A stretch of 64,000 nucleotides of DNA from an uncultured Desulfobacterales bacterium (GCA_938048455.1 CALIUY010000022.1:87517-151516), one strand, 5' to 3'; positions 50,664 through 59,796 are shown, counted from the stretch's first letter. Numbers and translations are program-made. The notes: a model not told the origin generated them from the letters alone.

Positions 50664-52055
50664 ATGCCCCGGAAACGCCATATCGTTCTCGAAGCGGAGA
50701 TCACCGGGATCGCCTACGGCGGCCGGGGGATCTTCCGCTGGGATGGGCTGGCGGTCTTTGTCGACGGGGCCGTTCCGGGCGACCGGGTGCGGCTGGCGAT
50801 CGTGCGGCGGAGGAAATCCTTCGCCGAGGCGCGCCTGCTCGAGGTGCTCGCCCCCTCCCCGGATCGCATCCCCGCCCCCTGCCGCTACAGCGGGGTCTGC
50901 GGGGGCTGCACCTGGCAGTTTCTCGCTTACGGCAAACAGCTCGAATACAAACGGCGCTCCGTGGCCGAGTCGCTGGCCCACATCGGGGGGATGCAGGGAG
51001 TTCCGGTTCACCCCGCGATCGCCTCCCCCGCCGTGTTCGCCTACCGCAACAAGATGGAGTTCACCTGCAGCGACCGTCGCTGGCTTTTGCCCGACGAGAT
51101 CGACGACCCGGATCTCGATCGCCGCTTCGCCTTAGGGCTGCATGTTCCGGGGACCTTCGACAAGGTGCTCGACACCGAGGCCTGTCTGCTTCAGCCCGAT
51201 GCGGGAAACCGGATCCTGGCGGAAATCCGCCGTCTGATTTTGGCTTCGGGCAGGCCGCCTTACGGGCTGAAACGTCATGAAGGCTTCTGGCGCTTCGCCG
51301 TCCTGCGAAACGCGGTTTCATCCGGCGCCTGGATGGTGAATCTCGTCACCGCCGCGGCGGATCCGCCGCTTCTGTCCGAAATCGCCGAAAAACTTGTCGC
51401 CACCTTTCCCGAAATCGTCTCGGTGGTGAACAACGTCACCGCGCGCCGGGCGGGGATCGCGGTCGGCGAGATCGAGCACCCCTTGTGCGGAGAGCGCTCC
51501 CTGCGCGAATGCATCGGCCGCTTCGTTTTCGAGATTTCGGCGAACTCCTTTTTTCAGACCAACACGCGCGGCGCCGAGCGGCTCTACGAGACGGTGCGCG
51601 CCTTCGCCAACCTGGAAGGCGGGGAGACCGTGGTCGATCTCTACAGCGGAACGGGGACCATCCCCGTCTTTCTCGCCGAGCGCTGTCGCCGGATCGTGGG
51701 GATCGAGATCGGTGCCAGCGCCGTCGAAGACGCCATACGGAACTGCCGCCTGAACGGCATCGAAAACTGCCGCTTTCATGAGGGGGATATCCTCGAGGGC
51801 CTCGCCGCGCTGGAGGAGAATCCCGCGGTGGTGATCGCCGATCCGCCGCGCGCGGGCATGGCCAAAGAGGTGGTGCGCGAGCTGTTGCGGCTCGGTCCGC
51901 GGCGGATCGTCTATGTCTCCTGCAACCCGGCAACACTCGCCCGCGATCTCGCCCTGCTTCAGGAAGGATACGAAACCCTCGAAGTTCAGCCCGTCGATCT
52001 TTTTCCCCACACCTTCCACATCGAGGCCGTGGCCCGCTTGGAGAAGCGCAGCTGA
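50664..52055 (+). CDS. rlmD: 23S rRNA (uracil-C5)-methyltransferase, RlmD/TrmA family
   Basis: The 463-residue protein has an N-terminal TRAM domain (EAEITGIAYGGRGIFR), Cys ligands for a [4Fe-4S] cluster (CRYSGVCGGC and a later Cys in TEACLLQ), and a C-terminal SAM methyltransferase domain with DLYSGTGTIPVFLA, IADPPRAGM and the catalytic motif VSCNPATLARDL. RlmD-type enzymes make m5U in 23S rRNA; family members differ in target base, so the exact site (1939 or 747) is inferred. An in-frame start at 50601 exists, but the TRAM domain begins after the ATG at 50664. Confidence 0.88.
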   Translation: MPRKRHIVLEAEITGIAYGGRGIFRWDGLAVFVDGAVPGDRVRLAIVRRRKSFAEARLLEVLAPSPDRIPAPCRYSGVCGGCTWQFLAYGKQLEYKRRSVAESLAHIGGMQGVPVHPAIASPAVFAYRNKMEFTCSDRRWLLPDEIDDPDLDRRFALGLHVPGTFDKVLDTEACLLQPDAGNRILAEIRRLILASGRPPYGLKRHEGFWRFAVLRNAVSSGAWMVNLVTAAADPPLLSEIAEKLVATFPEIVSVVNNVTARRAGIAVGEIEHPLCGERSLRECIGRFVFEISANSFFQTNTRGAERLYETVRAFANLEGGETVVDLYSGTGTIPVFLAERCRRIVGIEIGASAVEDAIRNCRLNGIENCRFHEGDILEGLAALEENPAVVIADPPRAGMAKEVVRELLRLGPRRIVYVSCNPATLARDLALLQEGYETLEVQPVDLFPHTFHIEAVARLEKRS

Positions 52056-52067
52056 AAGGAGGGGGGC

Positions 52068-52835
52068 ATGAAGGTCGTCTTTCATCCCGCGTTTCACGCG
52101 GTCTACGCCTCCGACCCCGCGGCCGCGCCGGGAAGGATGGAGGCCGCTCTTGCAGGTCTCGGGCCGGATGTCGCGTGGATCACGCCCGAGCCGGCCGGGG
52201 AGGCCGATCTTTTGCGTGCCCACAGCGCCAGCCACCTTGAACACATTCGTCGGCTCGGCCTCTACGAGATCGCCGCCCTGTCCGCGGGCGGGGCGATCCG
52301 CGCGGCCGAGATCGGGATGCAGGAGCCCTGTTTCGCCGCCATCCGGCCGCCCGGTCACCACGCCTCGCGCGACTCCTGCTGGGGCTTCTGCTTCTTCAAC
52401 AACATGGCCGTCGCCGTGACGGCGCTTGCCGCCCGCGGGCTCGCCCGCCGGGTGCACATCCTCGACTTCGACCTGCATTACGGGGACGGGACGGAGGACA
52501 TTCTCGGCTCCCGGCCGGGGGTCTCGATCCACAACCCGGCCGCGGCCGGCCGCGGGTCGTATCTCGAGGAAATCGAACGCTCGCTTGCCCGCGTGGAGGC
52601 GGAGGTGATCGCCGTCTCCGCCGGCTTTGACAACCACCTCGAAGACTGGGGCGGGCTGCTTGCGACCGAGGATTACCGGGCGATCGGCGGGATGGTCCGC
52701 GAGGCGGCGAAACGGCTCGGGGCGGGCTGCTTTGCGCTGCTCGAGGGCGGCTACAACCATGACGTTTTAGGAGAAAACGTGCGCGCCTTCCTCGAGGGGC
52801 TTTCGGGCGAGGAGGGAGGTCGGCGGCGGGAATAA
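52068..52835 (+). CDS. Histone deacetylase-like / acetylpolyamine amidohydrolase
   Basis: The 255-residue protein is a compact member of the HDAC superfamily. It contains RPPGHHA, the zinc-binding DFDLHYGDGTEDI and AGFDNHLEDWGG. Bacterial members deacetylate polyamines, acetoin-pathway proteins or other small amides. At 255 residues it is shorter than the usual 300-370, lacking much of the loop region after the His-His pair. It follows the methyltransferase gene by 12 nt. Confidence 0.85.
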   Translation: MKVVFHPAFHAVYASDPAAAPGRMEAALAGLGPDVAWITPEPAGEADLLRAHSASHLEHIRRLGLYEIAALSAGGAIRAAEIGMQEPCFAAIRPPGHHASRDSCWGFCFFNNMAVAVTALAARGLARRVHILDFDLHYGDGTEDILGSRPGVSIHNPAAAGRGSYLEEIERSLARVEAEVIAVSAGFDNHLEDWGGLLATEDYRAIGGMVREAAKRLGAGCFALLEGGYNHDVLGENVRAFLEGLSGEEGGRRRE

Positions 52836-52873
52836 ACCGGGCGAAAGGGCAGGGGAGATGAACCCGCCCGTTT
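52834..52873 (+). terminator. Possible terminator hairpin after the HDAC-like gene
   Basis: AAACCGGGCG (52834-52843) pairs with CGCCCGTTT (52865-52873), leaving one bulged C and a loop of about 21 nt. Only scattered T-runs (CCTTTT, CTTTTT) follow within 30 nt, so it is a weak intrinsic terminator at best. Confidence 0.35.
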
Positions 52874-53273
52874 CTGGCCGCCTTTTCGCTTTTTCAGATT
52901 CGAAAAGTATCCGCGGCTTATAGTGGAAAGCGCGGAGGCTTAAGGAGATCGCTTTGGTGCCTTTCGGTGGGTTTGGCCTGAGGGCCGGGGCGTCGCCGGC
53001 GATATTCTGCTCGACCTCGAGCGGCCTTTTTTCTCGAGGGGCGCCACCAGACCGTTGCGGACGCGCTGCAAGGTCCTCTTCCCGCCCACGGATAGGCCCT
53101 GGGGAACTCGACCGCGCTGTGCGGGATAGCCACCGCGGCAGCTGGATTCGATCCTATCGCGGATTCAGAGAAGCAAAGCTTCAAGGTCGGATTCGCGGGC
53201 GAAGCGGAGATCGACAAAGGGAGGGCTTTGTCTCCTCCTGCTTGGCAGCGAGTTCAACGGTTGGCATGGGAGA
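52874..53273. other. Intergenic region without a supported gene
   Basis: About 400 nt between convergent transcription units. Short reading frames here (for example 52918-53217 on the minus strand and 52954-53484 on the plus strand) have no recognisable domain, no ribosome-binding site and Arg/Pro/Ser-rich composition typical of noncoding GC-rich DNA. It could hold decayed sequence. Confidence 0.5.
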
Positions 53274-54422
53274 TTACCCCTCTTTCGTCTTGACGACCAC
53301 GCAAATCGGCTCCTTCACCGAATCGGCTGGAAACCCTCGTATCCTTTCGATAAAGCTTTGGGTAACCGTATATCCTCGAGGGGCGAGAAGCGTTCCGCCC
53401 CGTAATTTCAAGTCGTCGTTCAGGATCATCCCCGCCTTGATTTCGGCGATTTTGATCTCCTTCAGGTTCCTGAGGCCCGACTGAAGATTTTTCAGAGAAG
53501 AGAAGACATCCAAAAGTTCCGGATCGTAGACCGTGTTGCGGCTTTTCATCAGCGAAAGAGCTGAATCTTCGGACATGCCGCTTTTGATGAGTTGATCGAA
53601 GGCGAGCGCTATACGCAAAGCCTCGGTTCCGACTTCGACAGCGTCGTTCCGGTTCAATTTCGCTGTTGCAAGGCGCGGCCTGGACTGGTTGCGGATGATG
53701 CTTCGCACCGGCTCCAATCTGGGAATGTCCTCCAGGAGCTGCTCGGTGATTTTGGGAAGCATCTTTACCTTTTCTTCCTCGGCAGGCTCGAGTTTTACTC
53801 CGCTGTGGACTTTTTCCGCGATCTCCGGAACAAGGATCATATAGCCGATGTGGTAGAGCATCGCCGCGACTTCGACCGCCCACAATTCTTCCAGGCCGAC
53901 CCCCAAGGCCATCTCTCGGACCGACTCGCGAATGCCCGTCGCCAGGCCGAAGATCCTGGGGTTGGACAGGGAAAGAATATCGATGAGGGCCTGGATGCTT
54001 CCTCGAAGCGTCTGCTCGAGAAGGACTTTCTGCGCGGTGATGAGTTCGTGCTGCTGAACGGCGTCCCGCATGGCGGAGAGAAGAAGCACCTGAGGGCAAG
54101 GTTTGGTCAAGAAGCGAAAGATCTGCCCTTCGTTGACCGCCGCGATGGCCGCGGACATCTCCGCGTAGCCGGTAAGAAGCATTCTTACGGTGTCGGGGGC
54201 GATTTCTCTCGCCTTGGCAAGAAATTTGGCTCCGTCCATGCCGGGCATGCGCATGTCCGACAAAATCACCGCAAAAGGCCCTTGCTGTTGAATGAGCGCA
54301 AGGCCTTCGCTGGCGCTTTTTGCTGTGAAGACGCTGTACTTTCTTCGGAGAACCGATTCGAGGCTCTCCAGAATCATGGGTTCGTCGTCGACGCAAAGAA
54401 TTTTAACCAAAGAAGTTTTCAT
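53274..54422 (-). CDS. Response regulator with degenerate HD-GYP-like output domain
   Basis: The 382-residue protein has a REC domain (ILCVDDEPMILESL, phospho-acceptor Asp in LSDMRMPGMDG about residue 56, FLTKPC) followed by an RpfG-type helical domain. The canonical HDIGK is replaced by AAMLYHIGYMILVPEI, and the later HHE and GYP motifs are missing (RNQSRPR instead). The metal site needed for cyclic-di-GMP hydrolysis is therefore lost, and the protein is probably a binding or scaffold module. It is third in the kinase operon, 10 nt after the REC-HDOD gene. Confidence 0.82.
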   Translation of the reverse strand: MKTSLVKILCVDDEPMILESLESVLRRKYSVFTAKSASEGLALIQQQGPFAVILSDMRMPGMDGAKFLAKAREIAPDTVRMLLTGYAEMSAAIAAVNEGQIFRFLTKPCPQVLLLSAMRDAVQQHELITAQKVLLEQTLRGSIQALIDILSLSNPRIFGLATGIRESVREMALGVGLEELWAVEVAAMLYHIGYMILVPEIAEKVHSGVKLEPAEEEKVKMLPKITEQLLEDIPRLEPVRSIIRNQSRPRLATAKLNRNDAVEVGTEALRIALAFDQLIKSGMSEDSALSLMKSRNTVYDPELLDVFSSLKNLQSGLRNLKEIKIAEIKAGMILNDDLKLRGGTLLAPRGYTVTQSFIERIRGFPADSVKEPICVVVKTKEG

Positions 54423-54432
54423 CGGGTGCGCC

Positions 54433-55653
54433 TTACGGAGTGATCGCCGTCGCGATTTGATCGGCCAGACCTTTCCAGGTTGGGTAGAATCCCTTCCCGT
54501 TCATGGCCTCAAGGTAGGCGTCCAGTTGGTTGGAATAAAATTCAGCCTTTGCCGGGTTTTGGCCTGAGGTTTCGTAAAAGAGGCAATCGGCGATGAAAAC
54601 CGCGTCCAGCAGACCCCTTCCTTCCGGAGCAATCAAAGACGGTGAATGATGATAGGCTACCGCTTCAACGATCGGGTAAGGCAGGCCCCAAATGCCGATT
54701 ACATAGGCTCCTATTTCCGCATGCGAGACACGGAAGACCTGCCTCTCCGCTTCGGAAATCGAAAACTTCGCATCTTGATCATCTTTCAAAAGTAATGCGT
54801 ACTCTTCTCTAAGCTCAACGGCGAGAACCAGTTTCCCGAGATCGTGCAGAATCCCGGCGATGAAAGCATCCTCAACCTTGAGGTCGTCTTTCTCTTGCAG
54901 CAGTTTCGTGCTTAGGGCCGCCACGAACATGGAATGGGCTTGCAGCGCTTCCAAGAAGGCGGCCGACGGCGCGTGGGCCTCGCCCGGTCTAAAAATCCCT
55001 GCAGACAGGGCCAAATTTTTCAACATGTTGGTTCCGATATAAGCGATCGCGCTTCGAACGCTCTTGATTTTTTGCGGGAACCCGAAAAACGAGCTGTTGA
55101 CGAGTTGGAGGATCTTGGCGCACATTGCGGGATCCTGTTCCACAAGCCGGGCCACCTGTTCGGTGCTGGCTTTTTCACTGGCGAGAATACGGTTCAGATC
55201 TGCATAGAGTTTGGGGACCGAGGGGAGGTTGTTGAGCTTGCTGGCCAGAGAGCGGATCTCCTCATTTTGAAGGAGGGCCTGAAGGTTGCAAGCCCTCTCG
55301 ATCACGCTTTCCAATTTTCGGGGCTCTATCGGCTTTGCCAAGAACTGGTGCGCCACAGGGACCGCCCGCATGGCGGCCTCGAGTTCCGAGTAGCCGGAAA
55401 GAACGATCCGGACGATGTGAGGTTTTGTTTTCTGGAGGCGATGGAGAAGTTCAGCGCCGTCCATTTTGGGCATGCGCATATCGGAGACGACGACGTCGAA
55501 GTGGCTTCTTTCGGTCTCAACGAGCGCCTGCTCACCGCTGGTGACGAAGACCATGTCCCACTTGTTCCGGTAACGGCGCAACAGATCCCTCAGCGCTTCG
55601 AGGACTCTGGGCTCGTCGTCCACGAAAAGAATGCGTTTTTTTTCGTCCGCCAT
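54433..55653 (-). CDS. Response regulator with HDOD output domain
   Basis: The 406-residue protein joins a REC domain (ILFVDDEPRVLEAL, Asp in VSDMRMPKMDG about residue 58, FLAKPIEP) to an HDOD domain (about residues 145-340; LPSVPKLYADLNRIL, NSSFFGFPQKIKSVRSAI, AGILHDLGKLVLA). HDOD proteins are non-catalytic signalling modules. GAGAGGGGG lies before the ATG. The gene begins 2 nt after the histidine-kinase stop, so kinase and regulator are coupled. Confidence 0.88.
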   Translation of the reverse strand: MADEKKRILFVDDEPRVLEALRDLLRRYRNKWDMVFVTSGEQALVETERSHFDVVVSDMRMPKMDGAELLHRLQKTKPHIVRIVLSGYSELEAAMRAVPVAHQFLAKPIEPRKLESVIERACNLQALLQNEEIRSLASKLNNLPSVPKLYADLNRILASEKASTEQVARLVEQDPAMCAKILQLVNSSFFGFPQKIKSVRSAIAYIGTNMLKNLALSAGIFRPGEAHAPSAAFLEALQAHSMFVAALSTKLLQEKDDLKVEDAFIAGILHDLGKLVLAVELREEYALLLKDDQDAKFSISEAERQVFRVSHAEIGAYVIGIWGLPYPIVEAVAYHHSPSLIAPEGRGLLDAVFIADCLFYETSGQNPAKAEFYSNQLDAYLEAMNGKGFYPTWKGLADQIATAITP

Positions 55654-55655
55654 CG

Positions 55656-57737
55656 CTATCCCCCTCTCTCCCCGGCGGGGAGTTCGATGCGGAATACCGT
55701 TCCACGGCCGACCTCGGATTCGAAACCGATCTTGCCGCCGTGTTTGTCTACAACGATCGAACGTGCGATCGACAGCCCTTGTCCGGTTCCTTTCCCTACC
55801 GGTTTGGTGGTGAAGAACGGATCGAAAATCCGCTGGTGGATTTCCTTCGGGATGCCGGTACCGGTGTCTTCGATTTCGATCAGGACATGATCGCCGTTTA
55901 AACGGGTTCTGACGCGGATGAGCCCTTTGCGCTCGGTCCCCGCAACGACATCCCCGATGGCGTGAGCGGCGTTCACAATCAAGTTGAGGAAAACTTGGCC
56001 GATTTCCCCGACATGGCACATCACCGGAGGGAGATGGTCATCGAAATCGGTTTCGACCTCGGCCACGTATTTGTATTCGTTACGCGAGACGGTAAGAACG
56101 TTTTGCAGAATCCTGTTGATGTCATCTAATTCTTTTTCCTTTTGGTCGGGGTGGGCGAATTCCCGCATCGCCCGCACAATGGTCGTTACCCGCTTGATCC
56201 CCTCGTTGCTTCTCTCCAAGGCCCGGGGAATCTGACCCAGAAGGTACTCCAGGTCGAGCTCCTCTTCCCGGCGTTTGAGATCCTGGACACGGTCGTTTTG
56301 GGAGTCGATAGTGCAGCCCCTTTCCGCGAAGGATCGATATTCGGAAAAAAGGGTCATCAGGTCCTCGAAGGCTGATTGCAGAAACTGGACGCTGTCGCCG
56401 ACAAACTGCATCGGCGTGTTGATCTCATGGGCGATGCCGGCGGCCAGCTGTCCGACGGCTTCCAGTTTTTGGGCAAGGCGCAGCTCGGCCTCCATGTGCT
56501 GGAGTTTCAGGTGCTCCTTTTTTAAAGCTTCTTCAGTTTGTTTTCTCGCGGTGATGTCCTGGCCGATTCCCAACGTGGATCCATCGGTCAGGCGAATGAA
56601 GGCCCAGATGGTATCAAGGATTCGACCGCTTTTCGTCCTCGCTCTGAAATCGACCCATTCTCCCGTCGCCTGGGAGACGAGATCCAAAAATCTCCATTTA
56701 TCCGCATCTTCCGTAAAGAGATTCTCGCAGATGCTTTCCCGAAAACCGCCGATTTCATTCGCTTGTAAGTCCAGGACTGTCTCCAAGGCTCGATTTGATA
56801 AAATCATTCTGCCCTCAGGGTCTAAGAGAAAGATGATCGCCGGCAGGTTATCGAACACGGTCTGCAGGATCTCTGCGTGCCGCTGGAGTTCCTGTTCTGT
56901 GCGCTTTTTGTCGCTGATGTCCCGAATCAGGATTTGGAAAAGCCCTCGTTCCGGATTGATCAGGCGAATCGTGATCTGGACGAAAATTCTGCTGCCGTCT
57001 TTTTTGAAACAGCGCCGTTCCAGCCTGAGCGTCTCCCCGGCCCGGCAGCGGCGGTTGATCTCTTCAATGGGAAATGATTGTAAATCGTAAGGATGAAGGA
57101 GGTTTTGCGTTTTAAGATGGGAAAGCTCTTCGAGGCTATAGCCGAAAATTTCTTCGACGATGTTGTTGGCCCTAAGAATTTTTCCTGTTTCGTCACGAAT
57201 AATGATGCCATCGCCCGCTTCGTCAAACATCAGACGGTATTCTTGGGCTTCGGCTTGAAGTTTTTCACGGGCGATTACTTTTTCCGTAATGAGTTCGTGA
57301 GCGGTCACGAGCCTTAATTCTTCATTTTCGTAGCAGGCCATGAAATTGGCGGAGAACCATCGTCTTTCCTCAGGGGAATGGCAAGGGTATTCGATCGAAA
57401 AGCTGCTTCTTTTGCCGTTCAGGAGGTCCTGGAGCGCCTCGAGGGTCTTTTGGGCATGAGACGCATCCTCCCCCCGGGCCCGCTTGCATGCTTCAAAGTA
57501 GTTTGCTCCTAAACACACAGAATCGGGATCGGGGTGATTCGCCTCGGCAAATTTTCTCCACGCGCGGTTGACGAAAATAATTGTTCCTTGGATGTCTAGA
57601 ACGGCGATGTGGGCTGAGAGCGCATCCAGAATGGAGGAGGGGAGACCGCAGGTGTCGGCAGAGAACGTAACAGGGTTAGGGGAGGAATTGTCGGCACCCC
57701 GTGAAACGGCATTTTTCTTTCCGCAACTTGGAAGCAT
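55656..57737 (-). CDS. Soluble multi-PAS sensor histidine kinase
   Basis: The 693-residue protein has no transmembrane segment. Three PAS domains (about residues 30-140, 165-280 and 290-410) precede a dimerisation domain with the phospho-acceptor His in GIAHEINTPMQFV (about residue 452). The ATPase domain shows NLIVNAAHAIGD, DTGTGIP and GKGTGQGLSIA. It would sense a cytoplasmic signal and phosphorylate the two downstream REC proteins. The ATG at 57737 (AGAGGCAAAG upstream) is preferred to a frame opening at 57890. The operon is clearly AT-richer than the rest of the window. Confidence 0.88.
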   Translation of the reverse strand: MLPSCGKKNAVSRGADNSSPNPVTFSADTCGLPSSILDALSAHIAVLDIQGTIIFVNRAWRKFAEANHPDPDSVCLGANYFEACKRARGEDASHAQKTLEALQDLLNGKRSSFSIEYPCHSPEERRWFSANFMACYENEELRLVTAHELITEKVIAREKLQAEAQEYRLMFDEAGDGIIIRDETGKILRANNIVEEIFGYSLEELSHLKTQNLLHPYDLQSFPIEEINRRCRAGETLRLERRCFKKDGSRIFVQITIRLINPERGLFQILIRDISDKKRTEQELQRHAEILQTVFDNLPAIIFLLDPEGRMILSNRALETVLDLQANEIGGFRESICENLFTEDADKWRFLDLVSQATGEWVDFRARTKSGRILDTIWAFIRLTDGSTLGIGQDITARKQTEEALKKEHLKLQHMEAELRLAQKLEAVGQLAAGIAHEINTPMQFVGDSVQFLQSAFEDLMTLFSEYRSFAERGCTIDSQNDRVQDLKRREEELDLEYLLGQIPRALERSNEGIKRVTTIVRAMREFAHPDQKEKELDDINRILQNVLTVSRNEYKYVAEVETDFDDHLPPVMCHVGEIGQVFLNLIVNAAHAIGDVVAGTERKGLIRVRTRLNGDHVLIEIEDTGTGIPKEIHQRIFDPFFTTKPVGKGTGQGLSIARSIVVDKHGGKIGFESEVGRGTVFRIELPAGERGG

Positions 57738-58402
57738 GGCATCTTTGCCTCTGGGCGGCAAGTCGCGCGCTAAGCATGAGGAGAGGATCCGCCTTCCTTG
57801 GATAGAACGGTTGTAGCAAGCCAATTGCGAAAACGCACCGAATCTCCGTCTTCTTTCTTTAATTCTATTCGAAACAGGTCGAAAAAGCAACGATATCCAA
57901 ACAGACCGGCAATCGGCTGCTGGTTGCCGTTACATAGAAAATTAAACAAGCAGTGACTCATTCTCCTGAACGCCTGGGTAGCGTTTCCCCCAATGGGCCT
58001 CCTCAGCGGACTCCCCGGGAAAGCATCGAGCCTATCAACCTGATGGAATGCGAATGGAGCGCCGCTTGCCGCTATGGTTGAAAGCGGTTGGGCAGATTTG
58101 AAAAACAAGAATTAATCAAGGGTTAAAGTCCGGTCGCCGTCTCCAGTCTTCCGGTCGGAAGACAGGCGCAGGGAAAACCTGAGAATGGAACCGCCGGTAT
58201 CCGACAGGCATCATTGTGGACATCTTGCAGCGGAAGCCTCTGGGGTTTGCGACCGGGCACGAGATTACGAGCGGGAACGCCCTTCGGCATTGCCGGCCGA
58301 CGGGGAATCCGGACTCATCAGGGTCGGCGGTTATCGCCTTTGCGTTTTGGGTGGTTTCTGGATAGAAATCTCAGGGTGGGGTAGCTGAAAGCACAAAAAA
58401 AA
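57738..58402. other. Unassigned AT-richer intergenic region before the kinase operon
   Basis: These 665 nt carry the kinase promoter candidate and an 18-nt perfect hairpin at 58146-58163 (GTCTTCC, loop GGTC, GGAAGAC). A 112-codon frame at 57770-58108 on the minus strand overlaps the promoter and has no recognised domain, so it is not called a gene. I tried to match the region to common structured RNAs (4.5S, RNase P, cyclic-di-GMP-I, TPP, tetrahydrofolate) without success. Confidence 0.5.
57862..57890 (-). promoter_or_regulatory. Candidate sigma-70 promoter for the kinase operon
   Basis: On the minus strand TTGCTT (57890-57885) and TAGAAT (57867-57862, 5 of 6 to consensus) are 17 nt apart. 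This leaves a leader of about 118 nt before the kinase ATG. Confidence 0.45.
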
Positions 58403-58500
58403 TGGCGGAAGTGCATGGGAATCGAACCCACCCGGGACGTTGTTAGCGCCCCACACCGGATTTGAAGTCCGGGAGCTTCACCAGAACGCTGCGCACTTCC
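58403..58500 (-). tRNA. selC: tRNA-Sec (selenocysteine, anticodon UCA)
   Basis: The minus strand forms the long tRNA-Sec fold. It has an 8-bp acceptor stem (GGAAGTGC/GCACTTCC), an anticodon stem CCGGA/TCCGG with loop CTTCAAA (anticodon TCA), a long variable arm of about 20 nt (with GGGGCGCT and AACGTCCC), T loop TTCGATT, discriminator G and encoded CCA (58405-58403). A run of eight T residues follows at 58402-58395, fitting a terminator. It shows that the organism makes selenoproteins. Confidence 0.95.
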
Positions 58501-58514
58501 GCGATCAACGAGCC

Positions 58515-58542
58515 ATTTTAGCGCAGGACGCCGATTTGTCAA
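58515..58542 (-). promoter_or_regulatory. Promoter of tRNA-Sec
   Basis: On the minus strand a perfect TTGACA (58542-58537) and TAAAAT (58520-58515, 5 of 6) are 16 nt apart. The predicted transcription start is 6-10 nt before the mature tRNA 5' end. Confidence 0.65.
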
Positions 58543-58572
58543 TCAAGGCGGGGGAAAACCAAGGGGATGGGC

Positions 58573-59796
58573 ATGATCCTGTACTTCGACTGTTTCTCCG
58601 GTGTGAGCGGCGACATGACCCTCGGGGCGCTCATCGATCTCGGCGTGCCGCTGGGCTGGCTGAGGGAGAGGCTGGCCGCGCTTCCGCTCGGCGGCTTTGA
58701 GATCCAAGAGCGCGCGGTGACCGAAAACGGGATCCGCGGCCGGCGCATCGAGGTCCGCATGATCGATCCCGCCCCCCCGCACCGCCATTTCGGCGAGATC
58801 CGCGAGCTGATTACCGCCGCTCCTTACGCGGAGGTCGTCCGGGAGAGGGCGCTGGCGATTTTTCACCGCTTGGCGGTGGCCGAGGCCGCCGTTCACGGCT
58901 GCGCCCCGGAGGAGGTCCACTTTCACGAGGTCGGCGCCGTGGATGCGCTGGTGGACGTGTTGGGGTGCGCGCTCGGCCTCGAATACTTGGGCGTGAAGGC
59001 GGTCTATGCCTCGCCGATCCCGAACGGCCGGGGATTTGTTTCCTGCCGCCACGGACGTATCCCGATCCCGGCACCCGCGACCCAGAAGATTCTTGAAGGG
59101 GTGCCGACCTACGGGGTGGATGTCGAGGCCGAGCTGACCACCCCCACGGGAGCGGCGATCGTGGCTTCGCTGAGTGCCGGTTTCGGGCCCCTGCCGCCGA
59201 TGGTGTTGCGGGGTGCGGGCTACGGCGCGGGAAGCCTGCGCCTCAAGCCCGGCCCCAACCTTTTGCGGCTGGTTTTGGGCGAGCCGCTTGAGACGGGGCT
59301 TGCGGCGGGTGAGGGGGTTCTCTGCGAGCAGGTTGCGGTCCTCGAATCTGCGGTGGACGACATGAACCCCGAATGGTTCGGCTACCTCATGGAGCGGCTC
59401 TTCGCCGAGAAGGCCCTTGATGTGCTCTGGGTTCCGGCGCAGATGAAGAAAAACCGACCCGGCACCCTGATCCAGGTTCTCTGCCGGCCGGAGCACCAAG
59501 CCCGCATCGCCCGCCTTCTTTTGGAGGAGAGCACAACCCTGGGCGTGCGCCTCGAGACGGCCGAGCGCCTGGCGCTGCGCCGCGAGATCGTCTCCTTTGT
59601 TTCCTCCTTCGGGCAGGTGCCGATGAAGCAAATCGTCTCCCCGCAGGGAGTAAGGCGCCTGGTTCCCGAGTTCGAGGCTTGCCGCGAAATCGCCCGCTCC
59701 CGCGGGATCCCGTTGCGGGAGGTCTACGAGACCCTGCTCCGCGAAGCCGCGAGAAGCGGCTCGCAGGATCCGGCACACGGTCCGAGGCTTGCTTGA
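58573..59796 (+). CDS. larC: LarC, nickel pincer cofactor biosynthesis protein
   Basis: The 407-residue protein matches LarC (formerly DUF111). It opens with YFDCFSGVSGDMTLGALIDLG and shows HRHFGEIRELI, EEVHFHEVGAVDALVDVLG, NGRGFVSCRHGRIPIPAPAT, TPTGAAIV and DDMNPEWFGYLMERLF. LarC inserts nickel into the pyridinium-derived pincer cofactor used by lactate racemase and related epimerases. larA, larB and larE are not in the window. AAGGGG lies 6 nt before the ATG at 58573; an ATG at 58567 is too close to it. It is divergent from tRNA-Sec. Confidence 0.93.
   Translation: MILYFDCFSGVSGDMTLGALIDLGVPLGWLRERLAALPLGGFEIQERAVTENGIRGRRIEVRMIDPAPPHRHFGEIRELITAAPYAEVVRERALAIFHRLAVAEAAVHGCAPEEVHFHEVGAVDALVDVLGCALGLEYLGVKAVYASPIPNGRGFVSCRHGRIPIPAPATQKILEGVPTYGVDVEAELTTPTGAAIVASLSAGFGPLPPMVLRGAGYGAGSLRLKPGPNLLRLVLGEPLETGLAAGEGVLCEQVAVLESAVDDMNPEWFGYLMERLFAEKALDVLWVPAQMKKNRPGTLIQVLCRPEHQARIARLLLEESTTLGVRLETAERLALRREIVSFVSSFGQVPMKQIVSPQGVRRLVPEFEACREIARSRGIPLREVYETLLREAARSGSQDPAHGPRLA

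Noticed and set aside
57770..58108. 112-codon frame upstream of the kinase operon
   Set aside because: It overlaps the best kinase promoter, has no domain and no ribosome-binding site.
57901..58140. Possible cyclic-di-GMP riboswitch ahead of the signalling operon
   Set aside because: GGCAACC-like words occur, but the conserved GEMM core and tetraloop helix are not in order.
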